Of a DNA stretch of 64,000 nt, positions 24,879 to 33,649 are shown piece by piece; within the stretch, counting starts at the first letter, position 1; every line of letters starts with the position of its first letter. Where the stretch lies: assembly GCA_902800025.1 (NCBI GenBank), contig CADCDA010000001.1, forward strand, positions 214,288 to 278,287, read 5' to 3'. Origin of the DNA: an uncultured Erysipelotrichaceae bacterium (lineage in GTDB: Bacteria; Bacillota_I; Bacilli_A; RFN20; CAG-826). Below the pieces are notes generated by a model. It made no database searches and was not told where the DNA came from. It saw nothing but the letters and a program-made list of their open reading frames with translations. Position numbers and translations under genes: made by a program.

Positions 24879-26216
24879 CTACATTATTCCTCTTTCAATT
24901 AGCTCTTTTCTGAGCATATCAGATTTTTCAAAATCTTTATTTTCTTTGGAATTAAGGTAGTTTTGATACAAATTTTTATCATTTTCGCTTAGTTTTACGA
25001 AAGGGATCTCAATTCCTAAGATGCTTAACATATCACGCAACGATTTAAAGAGATCATTAAGCTTTTGATAGTCCACATCTCTTGAACGCAACTCTTGGTT
25101 ACTAAGTTTGATGATGTTATAGATTTCAGTTAAAGCATTCGCAGTATTTAAATCGTCTGCAAGCGCTTCAAGGAAATTGCCTATGTAGGTTGGCTTACCT
25201 AATTCAATATTATATGGACTAGTCTGAATTTTCAACGACATTTGTTTGATGACCATTGTCATCTTATTCACTTCTTGAATCGCTGCATTTACTGTCTCAT
25301 CAGTGAAGTTAACTGGTTGACGATAATGAGCGCTTAAAATCACTAAACGAGTAACTGCACCACCAAATTTTTCAATCATATCTTTCGCATAAACGACATT
25401 GCCTAAACTCTTAGACATCTTTTCATTTCCAAAATTAATGAAAGCATTATGCATCCAATATTTAGCGATTTTATTTCCATGTGTGGCTTCGCTTTGAGCA
25501 ATCTCATTTTCATGATGTGGGAACTTTAAATCATATCCACCACCATGGATATCAATAAAATGATTTGGGAAGATCGTGTCAATCATGACGCAGCATTCTG
25601 TGTGCCAGCCTGGTCGACCATTTCCCCATGGAGAAGGCCAATTAATTCCTTCTGAAGTCTTTTTCCATAACGCAAAATCAAGTGGAGATTCTTTCGCAGA
25701 GTTTTCTTCAATTCTCGCTCCGACGATTAAATCATCGATATTAATTCCGCTTAAGCTGCCATAATCTTTGATTTTATTAACTCTAAAATAAACGTCTCCA
25801 TCAACGACATAGGCCGCTCCGATTTTCACTAGATTATCAACATAATTAATAATCTTTTGGATATATTCAGTCACTTTTGGGGTAATAGTAGGGATATCAC
25901 TACCAATCGCTTTCGTGGCTTTCTTAAATTCTTGAATATAGAACTCTGTAAGTTCTTTTTCAGTCTTATTTTCTAATTTTGCTTGTTTGATGATTTTATC
26001 ATCAACGTCAGTGAAGTTACTGACATATATGACTTTGTATCCAATATAAGTTAAAAACTTCCTTAAAACGTCAAAAACGACGACTGGTCTCATGTTTCCA
26101 ATATGTGGGTAGTTGTAGACTGTTGGTCCGCAGACATACATTGAGACTTCGCCTTCTTTTTGAGTCACAAATGGTTCGACTTTATTTGTTAATGAATTGT
26201 ATACTTTTACTTCCAT
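24879..26216 (-). CDS. cysS: Cysteinyl-tRNA synthetase
   Basis: 445 residues, normal length. Class I motifs: HIGN in YNYPHIGNMRP (about 33-43) and KMSKSLGN. Zinc ligands include the Cys of MYVCGPTVYN, the Cys of WHTECCVMI and the HHENE of PHHENEIAQSEA. It charges tRNA-Cys. It heads the operon cysS-rlmB-sigH, with GGTGA before the ATG and an extended -10 promoter upstream. Confidence 0.97.
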   Translation of the reverse strand: MEVKVYNSLTNKVEPFVTQKEGEVSMYVCGPTVYNYPHIGNMRPVVVFDVLRKFLTYIGYKVIYVSNFTDVDDKIIKQAKLENKTEKELTEFYIQEFKKATKAIGSDIPTITPKVTEYIQKIINYVDNLVKIGAAYVVDGDVYFRVNKIKDYGSLSGINIDDLIVGARIEENSAKESPLDFALWKKTSEGINWPSPWGNGRPGWHTECCVMIDTIFPNHFIDIHGGGYDLKFPHHENEIAQSEATHGNKIAKYWMHNAFINFGNEKMSKSLGNVVYAKDMIEKFGGAVTRLVILSAHYRQPVNFTDETVNAAIQEVNKMTMVIKQMSLKIQTSPYNIELGKPTYIGNFLEALADDLNTANALTEIYNIIKLSNQELRSRDVDYQKLNDLFKSLRDMLSILGIEIPFVKLSENDKNLYQNYLNSKENKDFEKSDMLRKELIERGIM

Positions 26217-26233
26217 AATTTCACCGCGAAAAA

Positions 26234-26242
26234 ATTATACCA
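26234..26242 (-). promoter_or_regulatory. Extended -10 promoter of cysS
   Basis: The minus strand reads TGGTATAAT, a perfect TATAAT with the TGn extension, 17 bp upstream of the cysS ATG. No clear -35 is present. I looked for a T-box leader before cysS and found no room for one. Confidence 0.6.
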
Positions 26243-26336
26243 TAATTTTATAAAATAACTGACAATTTTGCCAATCTTGAAATGTCGTTATCGGTTTTAT
26301 AACGCATAACGAAAAACAAATTTTATGAAATTCGGG

Positions 26337-26418
26337 TATTGTGCTACCTATAATTATTATATTCTATATAAAATTTTTCATATTTTAGGTAGTACAATAC
26401 TCTTTTTCGTGTATAATT
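26337..26418 (+). promoter_or_regulatory. Promoter and long inverted repeat before the DUF3990 module
   Basis: GTATTGTgCTACCTA (26337-26351) and TAGGTAGtACAATAC (26387-26401) are inverted repeats with 15-bp arms and one mismatch, 35 bp apart. A perfect TATAAT (26413-26418) follows the right arm, which occupies the -35 region, and GAGGT precedes the ATG at 26434. This fits two opposed binding sites for the HTH protein encoded in the operon, with looping or repression. Confidence 0.65.
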
Positions 26419-26433
26419 GTAGTGAGGTAATTT

Positions 26434-27078
26434 ATGGTTTTATATTATGGATCTGCAACCCTATTTACAAAGCCTACATTCGGAGTTGGTAACTCCAGCA
26501 ACGATTATGGTCGAGGTTTTTATATGACTCCAGATAAGAAAATTGCGGATTTATGGGCATCCAAATTCCCGCATGGCGGTTATAATTTAAAATTTAAGAT
26601 TGATTTAAATAAATTAAGAATATTGTATTTAAACACCGCTACTGAAAAAGATGTTATCTCTTGGATTACTTTACTTGTCACCCATAGATTCGATAAAGAC
26701 GAATATGAAAAATCTAAAGAAACAATAGAGTGGCTAAAAAGACACTACAATTTAAATATTGATGACTACGATATGATTATCGGTTATCGAGCGGATGATA
26801 GCTATTTTAATTATTCGAGTGAATTTGTTCAAAACAATCTATCATTAGAAGCATTATCAATGTCTATGAAGTTAGGAAAACTTGGATTGCAATATGCTTT
26901 AATAAGCAAGAAAGCCTTCCAATTACTCGAATTTGTGTCTTATACAGTTGTTGAACACAGTGATGAATATGAGACATTTAGATTAAAAACCCTAAATGAA
27001 TTTAGAGAAATCAAAAAGCAAGATAATGTTAACAATACATTCATTAGAGACATTATAAGAAGGTATCCACATGATTAA
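26434..27078 (+). CDS. DUF3990 protein, predicted ADP-ribosyltransferase-fold toxin
   Basis: 214 residues. It matches the DUF3990 pattern: LYYGSATLF near the N-terminus (in place of LYHGS), NDYGRGFYMTPDKKIADLWA and YDMIIGYRADDSYF. DUF3990 proteins resemble the ADP-ribosyltransferase fold and are usually found in small toxin-like operons. Catalytic activity is not proven. The gene starts a two-gene plus-strand operon in an otherwise minus-strand region and overlaps the next gene by 8 bp. Its promoter carries a long inverted repeat. Confidence 0.8.
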   Translation: MVLYYGSATLFTKPTFGVGNSSNDYGRGFYMTPDKKIADLWASKFPHGGYNLKFKIDLNKLRILYLNTATEKDVISWITLLVTHRFDKDEYEKSKETIEWLKRHYNLNIDDYDMIIGYRADDSYFNYSSEFVQNNLSLEALSMSMKLGKLGLQYALISKKAFQLLEFVSYTVVEHSDEYETFRLKTLNEFREIKKQDNVNNTFIRDIIRRYPHD

Positions 27079-27955
27079 GTTTATTGATACATATGCTCTA
27101 AAAAAGAAGTTTGCTACTTTTTTATCTCAAAGTTATTATTCTGGTTTTTTAACTTTACAGCAAATTAACGAAGCAATGATTTTTGATAAAAGAATGAACT
27201 TTTTAGAAGACGAAAACATTGAATGGTTTATGAACACTCAAATTGACTCTTTAGAAAGCGACTTGTTTGGAATTGATTTATTTTTTGTTACCAACGACAC
27301 AAACCCAGTATACTGGGCAGGACTTCAATACATCTCAATATCACTAAACGGAAATATACCACTAAACCAACTATTTCTTCTTTGCCCATTAGATGAGATG
27401 GTTTCTCATTATAATATCTACCATGAAATGAACACTATTCTGCTATATGAAGAGTTTATTAGCAACGAATATCAAAGAAGCATTGTTAAAAGAGTAAGAG
27501 AAGAAAGAAATCTAACTGTAAAAGAATTATCCCTTTTAACCAATATTTCAATAAACACTCTAAAGTATTATGAGAAATCAAATAAGAATTTATTCAATTC
27601 AACAATGAACAACATCAGCTCTTTAGCGTTTTCACTAAAAGTTGATATTTCTCTTTTAAAACAGGAGTCGAATTTTATTCCTTTATCTTTGTTCCTTTGC
27701 AATGATAAAGATTTTTTAAACAATTTATCTATTGATTTAAGTAAATTGCTGAATTTAGATTCTATAAGCATAAAGCAAATAATAAACAAAGATGAGATAA
27801 ATATGGAACCAAACACTTTATACATAGGATCAATTAACGTTATATCAATCAATCAAAAGAAATACTATATCGACGATTTAAAACTAATAAGTATTATTAA
27901 AAACTCCATTAAGAAAATAGTTAAAGAGAATAAAGATAATCAGCTATACTATTGA
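27071..27955 (+). CDS. XRE helix-turn-helix protein partner of DUF3990 (candidate antitoxin)
   Basis: 294 residues in three parts. Residues 1-130 are an unassigned N-terminal domain. Residues 139-198 are an XRE helix-turn-helix (RVREERNLTVKELSLLTNIS, then INTLKYYE). Residues 200-294 are an unassigned lysine-rich C-terminal region. The 8-bp overlap with DUF3990 and the shared operator suggest an antitoxin and autorepressor. It is much larger than usual HTH antitoxins, so the N- and C-terminal parts may bind or neutralise the partner. Base composition is A/T-richer than the neighbouring housekeeping genes, consistent with transfer. Confidence 0.7.
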   Translation: MIKFIDTYALKKKFATFLSQSYYSGFLTLQQINEAMIFDKRMNFLEDENIEWFMNTQIDSLESDLFGIDLFFVTNDTNPVYWAGLQYISISLNGNIPLNQLFLLCPLDEMVSHYNIYHEMNTILLYEEFISNEYQRSIVKRVREERNLTVKELSLLTNISINTLKYYEKSNKNLFNSTMNNISSLAFSLKVDISLLKQESNFIPLSLFLCNDKDFLNNLSIDLSKLLNLDSISIKQIINKDEINMEPNTLYIGSINVISINQKKYYIDDLKLISIIKNSIKKIVKENKDNQLYY

Positions 27956-27957
27956 AA

Positions 27958-27987
27958 AATCTAGCCAATCACACAATTGGCTAGATT
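27958..27987. terminator. Bidirectional terminator between the DUF3990 module and hydA
   Basis: AATCTAGCCAAT and ATTGGCTAGATT form a perfect 12-bp stem with loop CACACA. The plus strand continues CTTTTTTTATTTT and the minus strand TTTTTC, so it ends both converging transcripts. Confidence 0.9.
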
Positions 27988-28006
27988 CTTTTTTTATTTT
28001 ATAAAA

Positions 28007-29767
28007 CTATTTGTTTGGGAATCTCTCACGATCGCTCACATAAGAGGTATGTAAGAGTTCTTCAGCAAGTTCACTACCAGGTTTTCCTAAGAAATCCTTA
28101 TAGAGTTTTTGAATGTCTTTATTGTTATGAGATTGTCTCACGGATTGTTTGACATCTTCGCTATATAAGACCTTCGCACGTTTTGCTCTATAGGTTTCTA
28201 AGATATCATCATCTTCGTTTTGTAAGAATAATGGTTTAACAAATGGTTGCCCACCACCATTGATACATCCACCTGGGCAGCACATGATTTCGATAAAGGC
28301 ATATGGAGATTTGCCAGCTTTAACTTCTTCAAGTAACGCTTTAGCGTTCTTCATACCAGAGCAGACTGCAACTCTAACAGTTGTTCCGTTAATATCTAAG
28401 GCTGCTTCTTTAACGCCTTCTAAGCCTCTAACAGCTTCAAAATCAATCTTCTCGTGTTCTTTACCAGTTAACCAGAAGTAAGCAGTTCTTAAGGCTGCTT
28501 CCATAACTCCACCAGTAACACCGAAGATAACTCCAGCGCCAGTGTATTCACCAAGTAAGTCTTGGTCGAACTCTTCATCTGGTAATCTTTGCCAGTTAAT
28601 ACCACTACGTTTGATGAGTTTTGCTAATTCTCTTGTTGTTAAGACAGCGTCGACATCATTTGGCATTTCTGCTCTTTGACGTTCATACTTTTTAGCAACA
28701 CAAGGCATAATTGAAACAACAAAGATATCCTTTGGATCAATCTCATGCTTCTTGGCAAAGTATGTCTTAATAATGGCACCCAACATCATATGTGGGGATT
28801 TACAAGTAGAGACATGTGGAATAACTTCTGGATAATAGTATTCAAGATAGTTAATCCATCCTGGTGAACAGGAAGTGATTTGAGGAAGAACGCCCTTGTG
28901 TTGAATTCTTTCGAGTAATTCATGAGCTTCTTCCATAATAGTTAAGTCCGCACCGAAGTTGGTGTCAAAGACACGGTAGAAACCAAGTCTATGTAAAGCG
29001 GCGACCATTTTGCCTGTACCAGTTGTTCCAATTGGCTCGCCAAATTCTTCAGCGATAGCCGCTCTAACTGCTGGAGCAGTTTGAACGATAACTTTCTTAC
29101 CAGCTTTAAACGCTGCATCGACTTTGTCGATTTCGGAATGTTCCATTAAGGCACCAGTTGGACAGACGTTGACACATTGACCACATTGTAAACATGGAGA
29201 ATTGGCGAAACTTCTGTTTTGAACTGGGGAAACAATTGTTTTAAATCCACGGTTTTCAAATCCTAAGATCGAAATACCTTGAGCTTGTTTACATCTTTCG
29301 ATACATCTTCCACAAAGGATACATTTAGATGTATCTCTGATAAGACCTGGAGCTAATTCATCGAGTGTAGCAGGTGTTTGTTCACCTTCATACATTCCAT
29401 CTCTAGCGCCGACCATTTCAGCGACTTTTAAGAGTTCACAATGTCCGTTTTTATCACATTGTAAACAGTTTTTGTGGTGATTTGAGAGGATGAGTTCAAC
29501 ACTCGCTCTTCTCGCTTCCACGGCTTTTTGTGAGGAAATTGTGATTTCCATGCCTTCAGCGACAGGATAGACACAGGAAGCCACTAAGCCTCTAGCGCCT
29601 TTAACTTCAACTAAGCAAACTCTACAGCTTGCTCTTGAACATTCGCCATGGTTGAAAGCACATAATGAAGGAATAACGAATCCGCATTTTCTTGCAGCTT
29701 CTAAGATGGTTAAGCCAGCTTCAACTTGATAAGCTTGGCCATCAATTTTGATATTTACTAATCCCAT
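28007..29767 (-). CDS. hydA: [FeFe] hydrogenase catalytic subunit HydA (bifurcating type)
   Basis: 586 residues. N-terminal [2Fe-2S] domain (SLCAFNHGECSRASCRVCL), His-ligated [4Fe-4S] (HHKNCLQCDKNGHC) and two [4Fe-4S] clusters (CILCGRCIERC, CLQCGQCVNVCP). The H-cluster motifs are intact: L1 TSCSPGW, L2 MPCVAKKYE and L3 EIMCCPGGCINGGGQP. It reduces protons to H2. The ATG at 29767 is preferred because GGAGGG lies just upstream; the ATG at 29782 is part of that sequence and overlaps the hydB stop. With HydB and HydC it should oxidise NADH and ferredoxin together. Confidence 0.95.
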   Translation of the reverse strand: MGLVNIKIDGQAYQVEAGLTILEAARKCGFVIPSLCAFNHGECSRASCRVCLVEVKGARGLVASCVYPVAEGMEITISSQKAVEARRASVELILSNHHKNCLQCDKNGHCELLKVAEMVGARDGMYEGEQTPATLDELAPGLIRDTSKCILCGRCIERCKQAQGISILGFENRGFKTIVSPVQNRSFANSPCLQCGQCVNVCPTGALMEHSEIDKVDAAFKAGKKVIVQTAPAVRAAIAEEFGEPIGTTGTGKMVAALHRLGFYRVFDTNFGADLTIMEEAHELLERIQHKGVLPQITSCSPGWINYLEYYYPEVIPHVSTCKSPHMMLGAIIKTYFAKKHEIDPKDIFVVSIMPCVAKKYERQRAEMPNDVDAVLTTRELAKLIKRSGINWQRLPDEEFDQDLLGEYTGAGVIFGVTGGVMEAALRTAYFWLTGKEHEKIDFEAVRGLEGVKEAALDINGTTVRVAVCSGMKNAKALLEEVKAGKSPYAFIEIMCCPGGCINGGGQPFVKPLFLQNEDDDILETYRAKRAKVLYSEDVKQSVRQSHNNKDIQKLYKDFLGKPGSELAEELLHTSYVSDRERFPNK

Positions 29768-29781
29768 TTTACGACCCTCCA

Positions 29782-31686
29782 TTAATCCTTAATAATTGCA
29801 CCGAATCGGCAGTTTGCTTGACATAAGCCACACTTCACACACTTACTAGCATCGATTCTATGTACTCTGAGTGGGAGAGTTGGTGCTCTACCAGCAGGAA
29901 CGATATCAGTCTTTTCAATTGCGTTAGCAGGACAGTTACGTGCACATAAGCCACATCCAGCACATTTATCTTCAATAATCTTATATTGCATTAAGCTCTT
30001 ACAAACGTGAGCTGGGCACTTCTTATCAACGATATGAGCGACATATTCATCATAGAAAGCGTTCATGGTTGAAAGAATTGGGTTTGGAGCGGTTTGTCCT
30101 AAACCACATAATGAATTACTCTTAATGACATTAGCGAGGCTCTTGAGTTCTTCAAGGTCTTCCATTGTGCCTTTACCTTCGGTAATTTTGTTAAGTAATT
30201 CTAAACATCTCTTGGTGCCGATACGACATGGAGAACATTTACCACATGATTCGTCGCAGATAAATGTCATATAGAACTTCGCAACGTCAACCATACAGTT
30301 GTCTTCATCCATAACAATCGCTCCACCAGATCCCATCATGGATCCAGCAGCGATTAAGTTATCGTAATCGATTGGAGTATCTAAGTCTTTTTCGGTTAAG
30401 CATCCTCCGGAAGGACCACCAGTTTGAATGGCCTTAAATTTCTTTCCGTTTGGAATACCACCACCGATATCAAAGATTAATTGTCTTAAAGTAATTCCCA
30501 TTGGAACTTCAACAAGTCCAACGTTATTGACTTTTCCACCTAACGCGAAGACTTTTGTACCTTTACTCTTTTCAGTACCAATAGAAGCATATGCTTCAGC
30601 GCCATGTAAAAGAATAAATGGAACGTTTGCTAAAGTTTCAACGTTATTAATAACGGATGGTTTTCCCCATAAACCTTTAACGGCTGGGAAAGGTGGACGA
30701 GGTCTTGGCATACCTCTTTGTCCTTCGATGGAGTTAAGTAAGGCAGTCTCTTCTCCACAAACGAAGGCACCAGCGCCTAATCTAATATGACAGCGGAATG
30801 AGAAGTCGGTTCCTAAGATGTGTTCACCTAATAAACCCATCTCTTCACATTGTTTAATCGCATTTCTTAATCTATTAACAGCGATTGGATATTCTGCTCT
30901 GATATAGAAGTAACCGTTTTTAGCTCCGATAGCGTAGCCTTCAATCATCATACCTTCGATAACGTTAATTGGGTTACCTTCGATGATTGAACGATCCATG
31001 AACGCACCTGGGTCACCTTCGTCACCATTACAGACAACGTATTTTTCATCGCTTTGAACATCATACGCAAATTGCCACTTTCTTCCAGTTGGGAAGCCAG
31101 CGCCACCACGTCCACGAAGTCCACTATTAAGAACTTCGGTGATGACTTCTTGTTGACTCATATGTAAGGCTTTATTGAGTGCTAAGAAGGCGCCTTGTCC
31201 AATTGCTTCTTCGATATCTTCTGGGTTGATTTCAGCATTACCCTTTAAAGCGATATCTCTTTTTTGTAATTTATAGAAGTTAATTTCGTGTTGCTTTGCA
31301 ACTCTGGCTTTTGATTGAGGATCAACGAATAATAATCTTTCGACGATTTCTCCACCGATGATATCTTTTTCAATGATTTCATCTGCGTCAGCAACTTTAA
31401 CTTTTGTGTATAAAGTTTCTTCTGGGAAAATCTTAACGAATGGTCCTTGTGAACAGAAACCGAAACATCCAACGATATTTGCGGTAACTTTATCTTGTAA
31501 GCCTTTTTCTTTAATGAGTTCTTGTAATCTCGCTAATAAATCAGCGGAATCAGAAGATAAACATCCTGTACCACCACAGACAACGATTGCTCTTTTGCCT
31601 TCTTCGCAGTGGAACTTTTTATCTAAGCAAGACGCTAAGTGTTCGTGTGATTTAATTAAATCTTCACTAGTTTTAATTTTTAACAT
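29782..31686 (-). CDS. hydB: Bifurcating hydrogenase subunit HydB (NuoF-like)
   Basis: 634 residues. N-terminal thioredoxin-like [2Fe-2S] domain (VCGGTGCLSSDS, VGCFGFCSQGP), then the NuoF core with NADH site GRGGAGFPTGRKW, FMN region GAFVCGEETALLNSIEG and the [4Fe-4S] motif ESCGKCSPCRIGTKRCLELL. The C-terminal 2[4Fe-4S] ferredoxin domain has CAGCGLCARNCP and CVKCGLCQANC. This domain order is that of the bifurcating hydrogenases (HydB/HndC) rather than respiratory complex I. It carries the flavin thought to split electrons between NADH and ferredoxin. Confidence 0.95.
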   Translation of the reverse strand: MLKIKTSEDLIKSHEHLASCLDKKFHCEEGKRAIVVCGGTGCLSSDSADLLARLQELIKEKGLQDKVTANIVGCFGFCSQGPFVKIFPEETLYTKVKVADADEIIEKDIIGGEIVERLLFVDPQSKARVAKQHEINFYKLQKRDIALKGNAEINPEDIEEAIGQGAFLALNKALHMSQQEVITEVLNSGLRGRGGAGFPTGRKWQFAYDVQSDEKYVVCNGDEGDPGAFMDRSIIEGNPINVIEGMMIEGYAIGAKNGYFYIRAEYPIAVNRLRNAIKQCEEMGLLGEHILGTDFSFRCHIRLGAGAFVCGEETALLNSIEGQRGMPRPRPPFPAVKGLWGKPSVINNVETLANVPFILLHGAEAYASIGTEKSKGTKVFALGGKVNNVGLVEVPMGITLRQLIFDIGGGIPNGKKFKAIQTGGPSGGCLTEKDLDTPIDYDNLIAAGSMMGSGGAIVMDEDNCMVDVAKFYMTFICDESCGKCSPCRIGTKRCLELLNKITEGKGTMEDLEELKSLANVIKSNSLCGLGQTAPNPILSTMNAFYDEYVAHIVDKKCPAHVCKSLMQYKIIEDKCAGCGLCARNCPANAIEKTDIVPAGRAPTLPLRVHRIDASKCVKCGLCQANCRFGAIIKD

Positions 31687-31688
31687 AA

Positions 31689-32174
31689 CTAGTTAGCCTC
31701 CTTGCTTCTATATTCTTTGATAATGCTTTCGACTTGTCCGACTTGGACCATTGGATAGACCTTGCCATTAATACTAACAGCAGGTGCAATCGCGCAGGCA
31801 CCAACGCAACGTAACGCGTCTAATGTGAATAAACCATCCGCGCTTGTTTCGCCTGGTTTGATACTAAGTAATTCTTCAAATTTGTCTAAGACTAATTGAG
31901 AACCCTTGACGTAACACGCTGTACCTAAGCAGACGCCGATAACATATTTTCCTTTTGGGGTCAGTGAGAAGAATGAGTAGAAGGTGACAACACCATAAAT
32001 TTCACTCACTGGAATTCCAGTTAAACTGGAGACTAGTTCTTGAACTTCAAGAGGGATATAACCATATTCCTTTTGAATATCAGAGAGAATCATCATAAGT
32101 GGTGTGCCTTCACCCTTATAACGGTTGACAATCTCAGTGATTTGTTCAACAGCTTGGCTTTGTAAACGGGCCAT
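31689..32174 (-). CDS. hydC: Bifurcating hydrogenase subunit HydC (NuoE-like)
   Basis: 161 residues with the thioredoxin-like [2Fe-2S] domain: CLGTACYVKGSQLVLDKFEE and LRCVGACAIAPAVSIN give the four Cys ligands. The N-terminal helical domain (EYGYIPLEVQELVSSLTGIP) is typical. It passes electrons to HydB. First gene of hydCBA, with AAGGAGGAAG before the ATG and a TATAAT about 50 bp upstream. Confidence 0.95.
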   Translation of the reverse strand: MARLQSQAVEQITEIVNRYKGEGTPLMMILSDIQKEYGYIPLEVQELVSSLTGIPVSEIYGVVTFYSFFSLTPKGKYVIGVCLGTACYVKGSQLVLDKFEELLSIKPGETSADGLFTLDALRCVGACAIAPAVSINGKVYPMVQVGQVESIIKEYRSKEAN

Positions 32175-32190
32175 AAACTTCCTCCTTGAG

Positions 32191-32245
32191 TTATTACACT
32201 AAGTAATAATTAAGCGATTATATTTTAATTCCTTTACACGCGTGT
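32191..32245 (-). promoter_or_regulatory. hydCBA promoter region with two palindromes
   Basis: On the minus strand the -10 TATAAT lies in AAAATATAATCGC (about 32219-32224). The palindrome ACACGCGTGT (32236-32245) lies at the -35 position. TTATTAC-N5-GTAATAA (32191-32209) lies between the -10 and the ribosome-binding site. Neither matches the Rex consensus. The -35 is weak, so control by a regulator is likely. The rest of 32246-32351 shows nothing further. Confidence 0.5.
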
Positions 32246-32351
32246 ATTCAATAAGAAAAAGAACGGAAAATAGAAAAATTATCAAATTTTTCACTACTGA
32301 GATATCAATTTTATTATCAAAATATGCCAATACCTACAAATTAACAAAAAA

Positions 32352-32383
32352 ACCAGGCGATTATGTAGTCTAATTCGCCCGGT
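32352..32383 (-). terminator. Terminator after preA
   Basis: On the minus strand ACCGGGCGA pairs with TCGCCTGGT (one G-U), followed by TTTTTTTG, 17 bp past the preA stop. Confidence 0.85.
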
Positions 32384-32399
32384 CATTTAATAAAATTAA

Positions 32400-33647
32400 T
32401 TAAAGTCTAATATCTTTAATTTTTCTACCCGGTTTAGCGGTCTTTTTAAAGACAATTTCACCTTGTGTAATCGCGCCTACTGGACAGACGTGTCCACATA
32501 ATAAGCAGCCAACACATTTGTCATGATTACAGTTTGGACGACGTGTTTCTTCGTTCCATTCCATCGCTTGGTGAGCACCATCATAACAAGAGATATAGCA
32601 TCTACCACAACCGACACACTTATCGTTATCGATTTGTGGATAAACGATATAGTCTCTATCGAGTTCTTCAGCAGGAATGATATTTCTATTAGCAAGACCA
32701 ACGAGTTGTTCTAAGTGATCAACTTTTTGCTCTTCCATATAATGCATTAAACCGTTGCACATATCTTCAACAATACGGTAACCGTATTGCATGATACCTG
32801 TAGTAACTTGAATGGTCTTGGCACCGACTAAAAGGAATTCGGCGGCGTCTTCCCAAGTTTCACATCCACCGATACCAGAGATTTCCACTCCTGGAATAGC
32901 AACTCTCATTTGTTGGATGAATCTTAAAGCGACTGGTTTAACAGCCTTTCCGGAATAACCGGAAATAGAAGATTTTCCATTAACGATTGGCATACCAATC
33001 TTCTTTTGAAGATCAATATTACAAATTGATTTAATGGTGTTAATCGCGGCAATGCCATCTGCTCCACCTTCTAAACAAGCTTTTGCAACTTCCACCATAT
33101 CGGTGATATTTGGTGTCATCTTCGCCATCATTGGAAGTTTACTTCCACGTTTAACAGCTTGACAATACTTCTTACAAAGTTCTGGGTTACTACCAACATC
33201 ACTACCCATCGCGTGAGATGTCATTTGAGGACATGATAAGTTCATTTCAATCATATCCGCACCGGCTTCTGTAACTTTTCTAGCGAGATCTTCCCAAGTT
33301 TCTTCATCGTTACCCATAATGGAAGCGATTAAAACTCTATCTGGATATTCTTTCTTTAATCTTGCTAAATCAGCGAGGTTTTCTTCAAGTGAATGCTCAG
33401 CGATTTGTTCCATGTTTTTGAAACCGACAAATGGTTCGGCTTCTTTATCTAATTTATCGAATCTTGGTGAGACTTCGTTAATGACATAGGATTTAGGACC
33501 AATTGTCTTAAAGACAATGCCACCCCAACCGACATCATATGCTTTCTTACACATATCATAGTCGTTACCGACTGGTGAAGATGATAAGCAGAAAGGATTA
33601 GGGAATTTAACACCTAAGAAGGTAATACTTAAATCTTTCTTAACCAT
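32400..33647 (-). CDS. preA: PreA-like dihydropyrimidine dehydrogenase subunit (FMN/Fe-S)
   Basis: 415 residues: an FMN-binding TIM barrel of the dihydroorotate/dihydropyrimidine dehydrogenase type ([31 protein letters not shown]) and a C-terminal 2[4Fe-4S] ferredoxin domain ([30 protein letters not shown]). In PreTA enzymes it interconverts uracil/thymine and the dihydro forms with NADH. In mammalian enzymes the loop after NLSCP ends in a catalytic Cys (..MGLACG..); here it reads MGSDVG, so the substrate may differ. It follows preT after 2 bp. Confidence 0.85.
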   Translation of the reverse strand: MVKKDLSITFLGVKFPNPFCLSSSPVGNDYDMCKKAYDVGWGGIVFKTIGPKSYVINEVSPRFDKLDKEAEPFVGFKNMEQIAEHSLEENLADLARLKKEYPDRVLIASIMGNDEETWEDLARKVTEAGADMIEMNLSCPQMTSHAMGSDVGSNPELCKKYCQAVKRGSKLPMMAKMTPNITDMVEVAKACLEGGADGIAAINTIKSICNIDLQKKIGMPIVNGKSSISGYSGKAVKPVALRFIQQMRVAIPGVEISGIGGCETWEDAAEFLLVGAKTIQVTTGIMQYGYRIVEDMCNGLMHYMEEQKVDHLEQLVGLANRNIIPAEELDRDYIVYPQIDNDKCVGCGRCYISCYDGAHQAMEWNEETRRPNCNHDKCVGCLLCGHVCPVGAITQGEIVFKKTAKPGRKIKDIRL

Positions 33648-33649
33648 GA

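Noticed and set aside
26217-26433. T-box or other amino-acid leader before cysS
   Set aside because: Only about 17 bp separate the extended -10 and the ATG, and no T-box sequence is present.
30428-30790. Pro-rich plus-strand ORF opposite hydB
   Set aside because: Shadow of the conserved NuoF-like gene; no initiation signal.
32191-32245. Rex (NADH-responsive) operator before hydC
   Set aside because: The palindromes there (ACACGCGTGT and TTATTAC-N5-GTAATAA) do not fit TTGTGA-N6-TCACAA; kept only as unassigned regulatory sites.
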